Part shown: positions 24,028-35,148 of the stretch, piece after piece
Numbering within the stretch: position 1 is the stretch's first letter
Layout: every line of letters begins with the position of its first letter
Assembly: GCA_016789495.1 (NCBI GenBank)
Contig: JAEUOJ010000028.1
Location: forward strand, 1 to 45,820
Reading direction: 5' to 3'
Source of the DNA: Accumulibacter sp.
GTDB taxonomy: Bacteria; Pseudomonadota; Gammaproteobacteria; Burkholderiales; Rhodocyclaceae
Length of the DNA stretch: 45,820 nt
Position numbers and translations under genes: made by a program
The notes under the pieces: generated by a model
Told to the model about the DNA's origin: nothing
Databases searched by the model: none
What the model saw: only the letters and a program-made list of their open reading frames with translations

Positions 24028-24048
24028 AACAGCCGCTTGGCGGCTGTT
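24028..24048 (-). terminator. Hairpin after the biotin operon
   Basis: A 9-bp perfect stem (24028-24036 with 24040-24048) around a 3-nt loop lies about 15 bp past the bioD stop. On the minus strand it is followed by GAAGATC then A's, so the classic U-tract is missing; on the plus strand a weak T-rich run follows. It may end the bio operon, but the evidence is only structural. Confidence 0.35.
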
Positions 24049-24062
24049 TGTTCAGCGCTTCC

Positions 24063-25481
<1,419 letters not shown>

Positions 25482-25504
<23 letters not shown>

Positions 25505-26243
25505 AGAAATCGGCCATCCATTGGCTGCAAAGCACGGGATTCGACCAGAATGGCGCGTGCGCCGCGCCAGCGATCACCGCCAGACGGGCCTGCGGCAAGG
25601 CCAGCGATAAATGGTGGGCGGCGGCGAGCGGATTGAGCGGGTCGTGTTCGCCGTGCACCAGCAGTGTCGGCACGTCGAGATCGGTCAGTCGCTGGCGCAG
25701 ATCGACCTCGCGCAGCCATTGCAGACCGCGACGCAGGGCGGCCAGGGCCGGGGAACGAGCGCTGAGCGATGCGCTCATCTGGCGCGTGATCGGCCGCGCG
25801 TGATCGTCTCCCTGATTGAACAGGGCAATGAAGCGGCGCAGCGTCGCCGTCGGTTCGGCGGCCAGTCGCGCGGCGAAGGCGTCGAGCAACGCCGACGGCT
25901 GTCCGGCGGGCCAATCGGCGCGTTGCATGAAGCAGGGGGTGGCGCCGATCAGCATCAGCCCGGCCACGCGGCCGGCGGCCAGCCGCGCGGCCTGCAGCGC
26001 CAGCAGCGCGCCGAGCGACCAGCCGCCGAGAACGCAGTCGTTCGGCAGCGCATCGGCCAGGGCCTGGGCGGTTTGCTGAAAATCGCGCCCGTCGTCCGGG
26101 GAATCGCCGTAACCGGGCAGGTCGATGGTCGTCACCCGGCAACGCGCCGCCAGGCGATCGGTCAGTGGCTGCCAGACCGCGCCGGTCAACCCCCAGCCGT
26201 GAATCAACCACACCTGCCGTCCCGCACCGTTGTTTCCGGTCAT
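25482..26243 (-). CDS. bioH: Pimeloyl-ACP methyl ester carboxylesterase BioH
   Basis: 253 residues from ATG 26243, overlapping the bioF stop. It is an alpha/beta hydrolase with N-terminal VWLIHGWGLTGAVWQ, nucleophile Ser in GGWSLGALLAL, Asp in VHGEHDPLNP, and His in GAAHAPFW. It cleaves the methyl ester of pimeloyl-ACP, ending the BioC-BioH route. Placement between bioF and bioC secures the assignment over other hydrolases. Confidence 0.93.
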
Positions 26244-27394
26244 GCCAACTCGCGTAAGGCGTCGACCAGACGGGCCACCTGCGCCGGTTGATGCGCGGCG
26301 CTCAGCGAGATGCGCAGGCGGGCCGTCCCGACCGGCACGGTCGGTGGCCGGATCGCCGGGACCCACAGCCCGCGTTGATACAGCGCCTCGGCCAGTTGCA
26401 GCGTCCGATGGTTGTCGCCGACGATCACCGGCTGGATCGCTGTTGGTGAAGGCAGCAAGCGCCAACCGCTGCCGGCGAGTCCGTCGCGCAATTGGCCGGT
26501 CAACTGCCACAATCGTTGCCGACGTTGCTCGCCGTCGGCGATCAGTTGCAGGCTGGCGGCCAACGCGCAGGCGACCATCGGGCTGCCGGCGGTGGTGAAG
26601 ATGTACGAGCGCGCCCGCTGAGTCAGCCAGTCGATGACCGTCGCCTCACCGGCGACGAATGCGCCGGCGACACCGGCCGCCTTGCCTAGGGTTCCCATGT
26701 ACAGCAGTCGCGGGCTGGGTGGCAGGTGGAAGTGATCGACGCTGCCACGACCTTGTCGGCCAAGCACGCCAAAACCATGCGCATCGTCGACCACCAGCCA
26801 GGCGTCGAAACGTTCGGCGAGCGCCAACAAGGCTGGCAGCGGCGCCAGGTCGCCGTCCATGCTGAACACCGCATCGCTGAGGATCAGCTTGCGTTTAGCC
26901 GAACTGTCGGCGAGCAACCGTTCGAGCGCCGCCAGATCGCCGTGCGGGTAGCGCCGGCTCTCGGCGCGGGACAGTTGTACCGCGTCGATCAGCGACGCGT
27001 GATTCAGCCGGTCAGCGAACACCGCGTCGCCGCGACCGACCAGTGCCGGAACGACGGCCAGGTTGGCCAGATAGCCGGTCGAAAACAGCAGCGCTTGCGC
27101 AAAGCCGGTGAATGCGGCAAGCCGATCCTCCAGCGCGGCGTGTGGCGCGAGATGACCGCTGACCAGATGCGAAGCGCCGCTGCCAACGCCCCAGCGTTGC
27201 GCGCCGGCGCAAGCGGCTTCGATCAGCGCTGGATCGTTGGCCAGACCGAGGTAGTCGTTGCTGCAAAAGCTGATCAGCGAGCGGCCGTCGACCTCGACCA
27301 CCGGCCCGCAGGGCGTAGCCAGTGTCCGGCGCTGGCGATACAGGCCGTCGTCGCGCAGTGCCGTCAGCGCCTGCCGCAGTTCGTCGGCGATCAT
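26240..27394 (-). CDS. bioF: 8-amino-7-oxononanoate synthase BioF
   Basis: 384 residues from ATG 27394, which overlaps the bioA stop as ATGA. It is a fold-type I PLP enzyme: FCSNDYLGLANDP, GSGASHLVSGHLAPH, NHASLIDAVQLS, DDAHGFGVLGRQG, and the PLP lysine in GTLGKAAGVAGAF. BioF condenses pimeloyl-ACP with L-alanine to give KAPA (8-amino-7-oxononanoate). The order bioA-bioF-bioH-bioC-bioD is a common proteobacterial biotin operon. Confidence 0.96.
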   Translation of the reverse strand: MIADELRQALTALRDDGLYRQRRTLATPCGPVVEVDGRSLISFCSNDYLGLANDPALIEAACAGAQRWGVGSGASHLVSGHLAPHAALEDRLAAFTGFAQALLFSTGYLANLAVVPALVGRGDAVFADRLNHASLIDAVQLSRAESRRYPHGDLAALERLLADSSAKRKLILSDAVFSMDGDLAPLPALLALAERFDAWLVVDDAHGFGVLGRQGRGSVDHFHLPPSPRLLYMGTLGKAAGVAGAFVAGEATVIDWLTQRARSYIFTTAGSPMVACALAASLQLIADGEQRRQRLWQLTGQLRDGLAGSGWRLLPSPTAIQPVIVGDNHRTLQLAEALYQRGLWVPAIRPPTVPVGTARLRISLSAAHQPAQVARLVDALRELA

Positions 27395-28725
27395 GGTTGC
27401 AAGGCGGCGTCGAGCGCGGCGGCGGCGCCGTGGATCAGCAATTCGCATTCCTCGGCGCTGATCACGTACGGGGGCATGAAATAGACGGTATTGCCGATTG
27501 GTCGCAACAACAGACCGCGGGCCAGCGCTTCCCGGTAGAAACGGCGTGGGAAAGCGACATCTTCGGTGTCTACGTCGAAGGCGGCGATCATTCCGCGCTG
27601 CCGCAGATGACGGACCGCCGGATGCGAGCCCAGCGGCGCCAGGTACCCGGCCATGATTTTGGCCAGGCGGCGATTGGCGTCGATCACCCGATCCTCGACG
27701 AAAATGTCAAGGGTCGCCAAAGCCGCCCGGCAAGCCAGGGCATTGCCGGTGTAGGAGTGCGAATGCAGGAAGCCACGGCTGGTGGCGTCGTCGTAGAACG
27801 CCGCATAGATGTCGTCGGTGGTCATCACGATCGACAGTGGCAGATAGCCACCGGAAATCCCTTTCGACAAACAGAGAAAATCCGGGCGGATCGCCGCTTG
27901 CTGATGAGCGAAGAAGGTGCCGGTTCGACCGCAACCGACGGCGATTTCATCGCAAATCAACAACACCTCGTAGCGGTCGCAAAGATGGCGCGCCAGCCGC
28001 AGATACTCCGGGTCATGCATCGCCATGCCGCTGGCGCACTGGATCAGCGGTTCGACGATCAGCGCGGCGATCCGCGCATGATGCGCGTCGAGGTAGGCTT
28101 CGAGCGCACTGGCGGCGCGAAAAGCCACTTCGATCGGATTTTCGCCGTATTCGGCGCGGCGGGCATCTGGCGTGGGGACGATGTGCGCCTGGCGGATCAG
28201 CGGCGAGTAGGCATCCTTGAAAATGGCGACGTCGGTTACCGCCAGCGCGCCAATGGTTTCGCCATGATAACTGCCGGCCAGACAGAGGAAATCCTGCTTT
28301 TCGGGGCGGCCGCGATTTCGCCAGGCGTGGAAAGCCATCTTGAGGGCGATTTCGGTCGCCGATGCGCCGTCGGAGGCGTAAAAACAGTGGCCGAGCCGGC
28401 CTTGCGTCAGTTTCGACAACCGTTCCGACAACTCGACCACCGGCCGATGCGTACAGCCGGCGAGTATCACATGCTCAAGCTCGTCGAGTTGCTGGCGCAG
28501 CGCGGCGTTGATCCGCGGGTTGCAGTGGCCGAACAGATTGACCCACCACGAACTGATCCCGTCGAGATAACGCCGGCCCTCGGCATCGTACAGCCAGACG
28601 CCCTGTCCGCGGGCGATCGGGATCAGCGGCAGGGCTTCGACCGCCGCCGTATGATGCTTCATTTGCGTGCAGGGATGCCAGACGGCAGCCAGACTGCGCG
28701 CCAGCAGGTCGTCGTTGCCGGACAT
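27391..28725 (-). CDS. bioA: Adenosylmethionine-8-amino-7-oxononanoate transaminase BioA
   Basis: 444 residues from ATG 28725; a TTG at 28743 would overlap the DUF2863 stop and is less likely. It is a class III aminotransferase: WHPCTQMKHH at the start, YLDGISSWWVNLFGH, ASDGASATEIALKMA, and the PLP lysine in CLSKGISGGYLP; the BioA-specific SSWWVN motif is present. It converts KAPA to DAPA using SAM as the amino donor. It is the first biotin gene, 14 bp after the DUF2863 gene. Confidence 0.96.
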   Translation of the reverse strand: MSGNDDLLARSLAAVWHPCTQMKHHTAAVEALPLIPIARGQGVWLYDAEGRRYLDGISSWWVNLFGHCNPRINAALRQQLDELEHVILAGCTHRPVVELSERLSKLTQGRLGHCFYASDGASATEIALKMAFHAWRNRGRPEKQDFLCLAGSYHGETIGALAVTDVAIFKDAYSPLIRQAHIVPTPDARRAEYGENPIEVAFRAASALEAYLDAHHARIAALIVEPLIQCASGMAMHDPEYLRLARHLCDRYEVLLICDEIAVGCGRTGTFFAHQQAAIRPDFLCLSKGISGGYLPLSIVMTTDDIYAAFYDDATSRGFLHSHSYTGNALACRAALATLDIFVEDRVIDANRRLAKIMAGYLAPLGSHPAVRHLRQRGMIAAFDVDTEDVAFPRRFYREALARGLLLRPIGNTVYFMPPYVISAEECELLIHGAAAALDAALQP

Positions 28726-28739
28726 CGGGGCGGTCCGCT

Positions 28740-29915
28740 TCAATGCAGCGATTGCGACGAAACAGTGGCCGGCTCAGGCATTTCGGCGTGCACCGTGTCA
28801 CCTTCGACGTTGGGGTACAGCGGCGCACCGCAATCGTCACAAAATTCGTAGGGAAACTGCTGATCGAGAGCGACGATTTCGGTGACTCCCGCCTTGCGCA
28901 GCACGGTCTCAATTTCGCTGGCGACATCGCTGCTTTCGTCTTCGATGCCGAGTAGTGGCCAGACGACACCGTGGTAGACCCCGTCGCCACTTTGCGGACA
29001 AAAACTGACCCGGTATTCCTCGAGCCGCTTGTCGTGAAACGCGCCGATCACCGCACGCAACTCTTCGGCCGGTTGGCCGAGCGTCGATTGCAGGAACGAC
29101 ACCGAGGCGTTCAGTGAATAAGGCCGAGAGGCGCTGTCGGCGGCCCGACAGGCGGCATGATAAGCGTCGGCGAGCAAGGGTTGGTAGGCGCAGCCGGTGA
29201 GCAGCGGTTCGAGTACCGGCCCCCCTTGGCGAACCCATTCCTTCAGGACGCTTTCCCGGGTGCTGCGGTCCGGTTCGTTCCAGCGGAACAACGGTTGGCC
29301 GCGGCTGACGGTCAGAGCGCCGACCAAGTAGCGGGTATCCGACAGAAAACGGTTGGTTTCCGGCATCACCGAGGCGTCGATGCACAGATTTTCGCCGGCC
29401 AGCGCGCATCTGCCGAGATGACGCATCAGTTGCCAGGTGTCGACAAAGCTGTGCGGCAATTGATCCGGGCTGTACAGGTAGTCAGCCAAGGCGATGTGGG
29501 CATCATGGGCGAAGAGGTGTGCGCCGAGTTGTACTTTCAGGTTCTGCAGCGTGGCTTTCGGGATCGTCGCCGTTGGAATCGAGAAGCGGGACCAGGCCAG
29601 CAGTGGCGCGGCGAACAGCAAGACGTCGAATTCGCGCTGTCGGTCGAGCATCACGCAGGATTCGGCGTGCGATTCGATGATATCGGCCAGATCGTCATGC
29701 GCCATCGGATGTGTGTCGAACAGTCGGTCGAGTGCCGAGGACAGGTCATCTTCCGAGCCCTCATGAAACAGTTTGTCGACGATTTCCGCCAACCGGCCTT
29801 GCCAGAAAAAATCTTCCAGTTTGCTACCGGATTCGGCCAGGCCGATTGCTAGGCGGCCAAGTTCACTGGCGTCGGCGGAAATGCGCTTACGGGAAGAAAA
29901 TCGGCTGCGTTTCAT
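28740..29915 (-). CDS. DUF2863 family protein
   Basis: 391 residues from ATG 29915. It is a predicted soluble protein of the largely betaproteobacterial DUF2863 family, recognised by the N-terminal basic segment, the central LFAAPLLAWSRFSIPTATI and C-terminal YEFCDDCGAPLYPNVEGD with a CxxC pair. Its function is not known. It lies directly upstream of bioA with 14 bp between them and is probably the first gene of that transcript. The CxxC might bind a metal, but that is a guess. Confidence 0.85.
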   Translation of the reverse strand: MKRSRFSSRKRISADASELGRLAIGLAESGSKLEDFFWQGRLAEIVDKLFHEGSEDDLSSALDRLFDTHPMAHDDLADIIESHAESCVMLDRQREFDVLLFAAPLLAWSRFSIPTATIPKATLQNLKVQLGAHLFAHDAHIALADYLYSPDQLPHSFVDTWQLMRHLGRCALAGENLCIDASVMPETNRFLSDTRYLVGALTVSRGQPLFRWNEPDRSTRESVLKEWVRQGGPVLEPLLTGCAYQPLLADAYHAACRAADSASRPYSLNASVSFLQSTLGQPAEELRAVIGAFHDKRLEEYRVSFCPQSGDGVYHGVVWPLLGIEDESSDVASEIETVLRKAGVTEIVALDQQFPYEFCDDCGAPLYPNVEGDTVHAEMPEPATVSSQSLH

Positions 29916-29950
29916 GATCGAGAGGCCCGGGAAATGAGGTCTGGTGCGGC

Positions 29951-29959
29951 ATTGTAACA
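29951..29959 (-). promoter_or_regulatory. Candidate extended -10 promoter for DUF2863-bio operon
   Basis: On the minus strand TGTTACAAT is an extended -10 element (TGn + TACAAT, 5 of 6 to consensus), about 36 bp before the ATG at 29915. No good -35 hexamer is found 17 bp further up, which fits the extended -10 type. No BirA-type operator was recognised. Confidence 0.4.
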
Positions 29960-30057
29960 AGGCTGGGTCGCTCTACGTCCTACGCACTGGCAATCCCGCT
30001 CGTTGAAGATCGACTGCGTCGGATCGGGACGCTGACTGGCGGCGCCGCGCCGGCCGA

Positions 30058-30762
<705 letters not shown>

Positions 30763-30777
30763 GTTCTTTCCGTTCGT

Positions 30778-31554
30778 TCAAGCCACCGATCCGCCGAGGT
30801 ACGCTTCGATGACCCGCGGGTCGCGTTGTACCATCGCCGGCACGTCCTCGCAGATTTTTTCTCCGTAATCAAGAACCGCCACCCGAGTGCACAGGCCCAT
30901 GACCAGTTTGACGTCATGCTCGATCAGCAACACGGTCACGCCGTCACGGCTGATTCCTTCGACCAGTAGCCGCAGGGCTTCGGTTTCGGTGCCGTTCATG
31001 CCGGCGGCCGGCTCATCGAGCGCCAGCAATTTCGGTTCGGTAGCCAGGGCGCGGGCGATTTCCAGACGCCGCTGGTCGCCATAGGAAAGATGTTTGGCGT
31101 AGTCGTGCGCCCGCTCGTGGATGCCGACATAGTGCAGCAACTCTTCGGCGCGACGCAGGATCGCCGCCTCTTCGTTGCGGGTCGCCCGGTTGCGGAAGAT
31201 CGCGCCGAAAACGTTGGCTCGGGTACGCAAGTGGCGACCGACCATGACGTTTTCGATCGCGGTCATGTTGCCGAATAAACGAATGTTCTGGAAAGTGCGG
31301 GCGATGCCAACCGCCGCCGCCTTGTGTGGCGCATCCGCCGCCAGCCGGGCACCGTCAAAAACAAAATGGCCGCTTTCATTGCGATACAAGCCGGTCAGGC
31401 AATTGAAAAAGGTCGTTTTGCCCGCGCCATTGGGGCCGATCAGGCCATAAATGTCGCCACGGCGAATGGTCAACGACACGTCGTGCAAGGCCTTGACGCC
31501 GCCGAAATGCTTGGCTACCGCGTGGGCTTCGAGAAGAACGTTCGGATCGCTCAT
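30778..31554 (-). CDS. livG: Branched-chain amino acid ABC transporter ATPase LivG
   Basis: 258 residues: Walker A GPNGAGKTT (about 37-45), the LivG-type insertion between Q-loop and signature, signature LSYGDQRRLEIARAL, Walker B LLALDEPAAGMNG. It lies only 2 bp after livM, so it is co-translated. The C-terminal VQRDPRVIEAYLGG is a typical LivG ending. Confidence 0.95.
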   Translation of the reverse strand: MSDPNVLLEAHAVAKHFGGVKALHDVSLTIRRGDIYGLIGPNGAGKTTFFNCLTGLYRNESGHFVFDGARLAADAPHKAAAVGIARTFQNIRLFGNMTAIENVMVGRHLRTRANVFGAIFRNRATRNEEAAILRRAEELLHYVGIHERAHDYAKHLSYGDQRRLEIARALATEPKLLALDEPAAGMNGTETEALRLLVEGISRDGVTVLLIEHDVKLVMGLCTRVAVLDYGEKICEDVPAMVQRDPRVIEAYLGGSVA

Positions 31555-31556
31555 GG

Positions 31557-32621
31557 TCAGTCCGCCGGTTCGGCCAGTTCACGGCGACGCTGTGACGACG
31601 GCCACAGTCCAGCGGGCCGGAAACGCATCACCAGTACCAGCGCCAGCCCGAAAACGAGCATCCGCAGGCTTTCCGGGTCGAGAAACATCCGCCCGAAAAT
31701 CATTCGCTGCAGCGGCTCGATGCCATAGCGCAGCGCTTCGGGCAAGGCGGTCAGCAGAACGGCGCCAAGGATCACTCCCGGAATGTGTCCCATGCCACCG
31801 AGGACGACCATCGCCAGGATGGTGATCGATTCCATCAACGAAAAGCTTTCCGGGCTGACGAAACCCTGCATCGCCGCGAAGACGCCGCCGGCGATCCCGC
31901 CGAAGGAGGCGCCCATGGCGAAAGCCAACAATTTGACGTTGCGAGTATTGATCCCGCAGGCCTTGGCCGCCACCTCGTCCTCGCGAATCGCCTGCCAGGC
32001 CCGTCCGACCCGGGAATCCTGCAGCCGGATGTTGATGACGATGACCACGATCGCCAGGGCGACCAGCAGAAAATAATATTTCTGCGGTCCGGAGATGGTG
32101 AAGCCGAAAAGATGGCCGGTCTGAGCGAAGGAGAAATCACCGAAGCGGATCGGATCGATTAGCGTGATACCTTGCGCGCCGTTGGTGACGTTGATCGGCG
32201 CGTTGAGGTTGTTCATGAAAATCCGGATGATTTCACCGAAACCGAGAGTGACGATCGCCAGATAGTCGCCGCGCAGCTTGAGGGTCGGCGCCCCGAGGAT
32301 CACGCCGAAGAAACAGGCCAGCGCCGCGCCGATCGGTAAAATCATCCAGAAAGGCAAGTGGATGCCGAAATGTGGCGAGGCCAGCAAGGCATAGGTGTAG
32401 GCGCCGACGGCGTAAAAAGCAACGTATCCCAGGTCGAGCAGCCCGGCATAACCGACAACGATGTTCAAACCCAGCGCCAGAAAGATGTAGAGAATCGCGA
32501 AGTTGGCGATGCGTACCCAGGCCTGACCTCCCAGCGCGGCGACGAACGGCACGGCCAGCAACACCACCGCGACCAGCACCACGCCCAGCCAGGGCATGGA
32601 TTTTCCGAAGCGTAGATTCAT
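31557..32621 (-). CDS. livM: Branched-chain amino acid ABC permease LivM
   Basis: 354 residues with about nine to ten membrane helices. The LivM domain is recognisable from NIVVGYAGLLDLGYVAFYAVGAY, LKLRGDYLAIVTLGFGEIIRI, and the conserved cytoplasmic coupling segment AWQAIREDEVAAKACGIN, then GGMGHIPGVILGA. The start overlaps the livH stop (ATGA). It forms the membrane channel with LivH. Confidence 0.95.
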   Translation of the reverse strand: MNLRFGKSMPWLGVVLVAVVLLAVPFVAALGGQAWVRIANFAILYIFLALGLNIVVGYAGLLDLGYVAFYAVGAYTYALLASPHFGIHLPFWMILPIGAALACFFGVILGAPTLKLRGDYLAIVTLGFGEIIRIFMNNLNAPINVTNGAQGITLIDPIRFGDFSFAQTGHLFGFTISGPQKYYFLLVALAIVVIVINIRLQDSRVGRAWQAIREDEVAAKACGINTRNVKLLAFAMGASFGGIAGGVFAAMQGFVSPESFSLMESITILAMVVLGGMGHIPGVILGAVLLTALPEALRYGIEPLQRMIFGRMFLDPESLRMLVFGLALVLVMRFRPAGLWPSSQRRRELAEPAD

Positions 32622-33541
32622 GCCCGGTCTCCGGTGCGTTCACCAAACAGACCGGACGGACGGAACATTAGCACGATGATCAGCACGATGAAGGCAAAAA
32701 TGTCCTGGTAATGGCTGCCGAGAAAATTGCCGGTCAGGTCGCCGATATAGCCGGCACCCAGCGCTTCGATCACTCCGAGCAGGATGCCACCGGCCATCGC
32801 GCCGGCCAGATTGCCGATGCCGCCGAGAACGGCGGCGGTAAACGCTTTCAAACCGAGCATGAAACCCATCTGATAGTGAGCAATCTCGTAGTAGGAGCCG
32901 ACCATCCCGCCGGCAACCGCTCCCAACGCCGAACCGATGATGAAGGCCATGGCGATCACCTGATCGATATTGACTCCCATCAACGAAGCGACATGCGGAT
33001 TCTGCGCCGTGGCGCGCATGGCCATGCCGATCTTGGTTCGATGCACCAGAAAGATCAGGCCGACCATCATCAGCGCCGCCATGGTCACGATGGCAACCTG
33101 GACATTGGTAAACGTCGCGCCGCCGATCTCGTAGATCCGCTTGTCGATCATCGGCGGGAAAGTGATGTAATTGCGGCCCCAGATGATCATCGACACGTTT
33201 TGCAGAACGATCGACATGCCGATAGCGGTGATCAGCGGGGTTAGCCGCGGCGCATGGCGCAGTGGGCGATAAGCGACGCGCTCGAGAGCCCAACCGAGGA
33301 TCATGCACACCACCACCGAGACCAGCAAGGCGATGGTCAACGCGGCAATCGGCGGCACGCCGGCGGCGGCAAGGTAAACGATGACCGTGAAGGCGACCAT
33401 GGTGCCGATCATCACCACTTCGCCATGGGCGAAGTTGATCAGACCGATGATCCCATAGACCATCGTGTAGCCCAGGGCGACCAAAGCGTAGACCGCACCA
33501 AGGGTGATGCCGTTAATCAGTTGCTGGAGGAGGGTGTCCAT
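32618..33541 (-). CDS. livH: Branched-chain amino acid ABC permease LivH
   Basis: 307 residues from ATG 33541 (a TTG two codons earlier is possible). About eight helices; typical LivH segments are GITLGAVYALVALGYTMVYG, INFAHGEVVMIGTMVAF, MRATAQNPHVASLMGVN and LGGIGNLAGAMAGGILLG. It is the first of the four livHMGF genes. A strong terminator-like hairpin lies between it and the binding-protein gene upstream, so livH expression relative to the binding protein is probably reduced by partial read-through. Confidence 0.95.
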   Translation of the reverse strand: MDTLLQQLINGITLGAVYALVALGYTMVYGIIGLINFAHGEVVMIGTMVAFTVIVYLAAAGVPPIAALTIALLVSVVVCMILGWALERVAYRPLRHAPRLTPLITAIGMSIVLQNVSMIIWGRNYITFPPMIDKRIYEIGGATFTNVQVAIVTMAALMMVGLIFLVHRTKIGMAMRATAQNPHVASLMGVNIDQVIAMAFIIGSALGAVAGGMVGSYYEIAHYQMGFMLGLKAFTAAVLGGIGNLAGAMAGGILLGVIEALGAGYIGDLTGNFLGSHYQDIFAFIVLIIVLMFRPSGLFGERTGDRA

Positions 33542-33646
33542 GTGCAAGCTTTCGGTAGCAGGGTGCTCATGACGACCCCGAACCGTTCAGTCGTCCCATG
33601 TCAAACCGGGTGGCGGGCCCGGTCAAGGCAAAGCGAACGCGGAGGC

Positions 33647-33680
33647 AAAAAAACGGGGGAATGGTCTGACCATTCCCCCG
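33647..33680 (-). terminator. Terminator/attenuator between binding-protein gene and livH
   Basis: An 11-12-bp GC-rich stem (CGGGGGAATGGT with ACCATTCCCCCG, loop CTG, 33654-33680) is followed on the minus strand by seven T's (33653-33647). It lies 12 bp past the binding-protein stop and 105 bp before livH. Such a structure would make the binding protein more abundant than the membrane subunits. Confidence 0.9.
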
Positions 33681-33692
33681 AGATCAGAACGC

Positions 33693-34976
33693 TTATTTTT
33701 TGGCGTCCGGAGCCGGCGCGGCGGGCGCCGGTGCAGCAGGGGCCGGCGTCGGAGCTGGAGCCGCTGCCGGGGCAGCCGCTGTGCCACCTTCGGACTTCAA
33801 GGCCACCAGTTTGCCACCCTTGATTTCGAAAACGGTGATCGCGCCATTCTTGATGTCGCCTTTTTCGTCGAATTCGATCTTGCCGGTGACGCCGTTATAC
33901 GAAGTCTTGCCGACTTGAGGCAGATATTTGCCGGGCTCGACGGAATTGGCGCGCTTCATCGCATCGATCAACACCATCACCGCGTCGTAGCTGTAAGGCG
34001 AATAAATCTGGATTTGCCCGTATTTCTTGGTGAAATCCTCGACGAATTTCTGACCGTTCGGCAATTTGTCCACCGGCAAACCGGCCTGCGAGCAGACCAC
34101 GCCTTCGGAAGCCTCGCCAGCCAGCTTGATCAATTCCGGTGAGCAGCCGCCATCACCCGTCGTGAATTTGGCCTTGATTCCCAATTCCTTGATCTGTTTG
34201 AGCATCGGGCCACCGATGGCATCCATCCCACCGAGGAAGATCACATCGGGGTTCTTGGCTTTGATCTTGGTCAGGATCGCCTTGAAGTCGGTGGCCTTGT
34301 CGTTGGTGAATTCGCGAGCGACGACATCGGCACCGGCGGCCTTGGCGGCTTTCTCGACTTCATCGGCCAGACCCTGACCATAAGCGGTACGGTCGTCGAT
34401 GATCGCCACTTTCTTGGCGCCCAGGTCCTTGATGGCGTAGGTACCGATCACCGACCCTTGCTGAATGTCGTTGGCCATCACCCGGAAAGTGGTGTTGAAG
34501 CCTTGCTGGGTGTACTTCGGATTGGTCGCCGACGGCGAGATTTGTGGCAGACCGCCCTGATTGTAAATCGCCGATGCCGGAATGGTGGTTCCGGAGTTCA
34601 AGTGGCCAACGACTCCGGCGACCTTGGCATCGACCAGTTTCTGAGCAACGACGGTGCCGGTTTTCGGGTCGGCCTGGTCGTCTTCGCCCAGCAATTCGAA
34701 TTTGATCACTTTGCCGTCGATTTCGATTTTCTTGGCGTTGGCGTCCTCGACGGCCAGGCGGGCGCCATTTTCATTGTCTTTACCGAGGTGAGCAATCGGA
34801 CCGGTTAGCGGAGCGACATGGCCAATCTTGACCACGAGTTCCGGCTTCGCCGCGGGCGCTGGCGCTGCGGCGGGAGCGGGGGCGGCAGCTTTCGGTTCTT
34901 CCTTCTTGCCACAACCGATCACGGCCACGGAAGCGGCCAGAACGACGAGCACACCAGGAATACGTACATGGTTCAT
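33693..34976 (-). CDS. Branched-chain amino acid ABC substrate-binding lipoprotein (LivJ/K type) with Pro/Ala-rich arms
   Basis: 427 residues if it starts at ATG 34976, which has GGAGA about 9 bp upstream; ATG 35003 is nine codons earlier. A hydrophobic signal with lipobox VIGC (Cys about residue 22) predicts a lipoprotein. After the Cys comes GKKEEPK and a Pro/Ala repeat of about 20 residues. The type I periplasmic-binding domain follows (VVKIGHVAPLTGPIAHLGKD, GVVGHLNSGTTIPASAIYN, RVMANDIQQGS, SPYSYDAVMVLIDAMKRA). The C-terminus again ends in a ~30-residue Pro/Ala-rich tail finishing PDAKK. Double Pro/Ala arms are unusual for this family; the lipid anchor plus flexible arm would let the domain reach the permease. 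Confidence 0.93.
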   Translation of the reverse strand: MNHVRIPGVLVVLAASVAVIGCGKKEEPKAAAPAPAAAPAPAAKPELVVKIGHVAPLTGPIAHLGKDNENGARLAVEDANAKKIEIDGKVIKFELLGEDDQADPKTGTVVAQKLVDAKVAGVVGHLNSGTTIPASAIYNQGGLPQISPSATNPKYTQQGFNTTFRVMANDIQQGSVIGTYAIKDLGAKKVAIIDDRTAYGQGLADEVEKAAKAAGADVVAREFTNDKATDFKAILTKIKAKNPDVIFLGGMDAIGGPMLKQIKELGIKAKFTTGDGGCSPELIKLAGEASEGVVCSQAGLPVDKLPNGQKFVEDFTKKYGQIQIYSPYSYDAVMVLIDAMKRANSVEPGKYLPQVGKTSYNGVTGKIEFDEKGDIKNGAITVFEIKGGKLVALKSEGGTAAAPAAAPAPTPAPAAPAPAAPAPDAKK

Positions 34977-35022
34977 AGGTTTGGTCTCCGATATGGTGTT
35001 CATATGAGCAAGCGAACGCGGG

Positions 35023-35051
35023 ATTGTCCAAGCACATCAGCAGCTTGTCAA
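35023..35051 (-). promoter_or_regulatory. Sigma-70-like promoter of the liv binding-protein gene
   Basis: On the minus strand a perfect -35 TTGACA (35051-35046) is 17 bp from GACAAT (35028-35023; 4 of 6 to TATAAT). The predicted start gives a leader of about 40 nt before ATG 34976. TTGTCA-like direct repeats surround the -35. Confidence 0.65.
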
Positions 35052-35100
35052 CTTTCTTGTCATTTGGTGGGAGATTGGAGCTCAATATGCCGGCCAATAA

Positions 35101-35131
35101 ACGAAAAAACCGGCCTCGCGCCGGTTTTTTC
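35101..35131 (-). terminator. Bidirectional terminator hairpin after the cytochrome gene
   Basis: AAAAAACCGGC (35103-35113) pairs with GCCGGTTTTTT (35119-35129) around loop CTCGC. The stem is A/T-tract flanked on both sides, so it can stop transcription in either direction. It lies 18 bp beyond the cytochrome stop and separates that gene from the liv promoter. Confidence 0.9.
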
Positions 35132-35148
35132 GTACGGGTCGAACGGGA

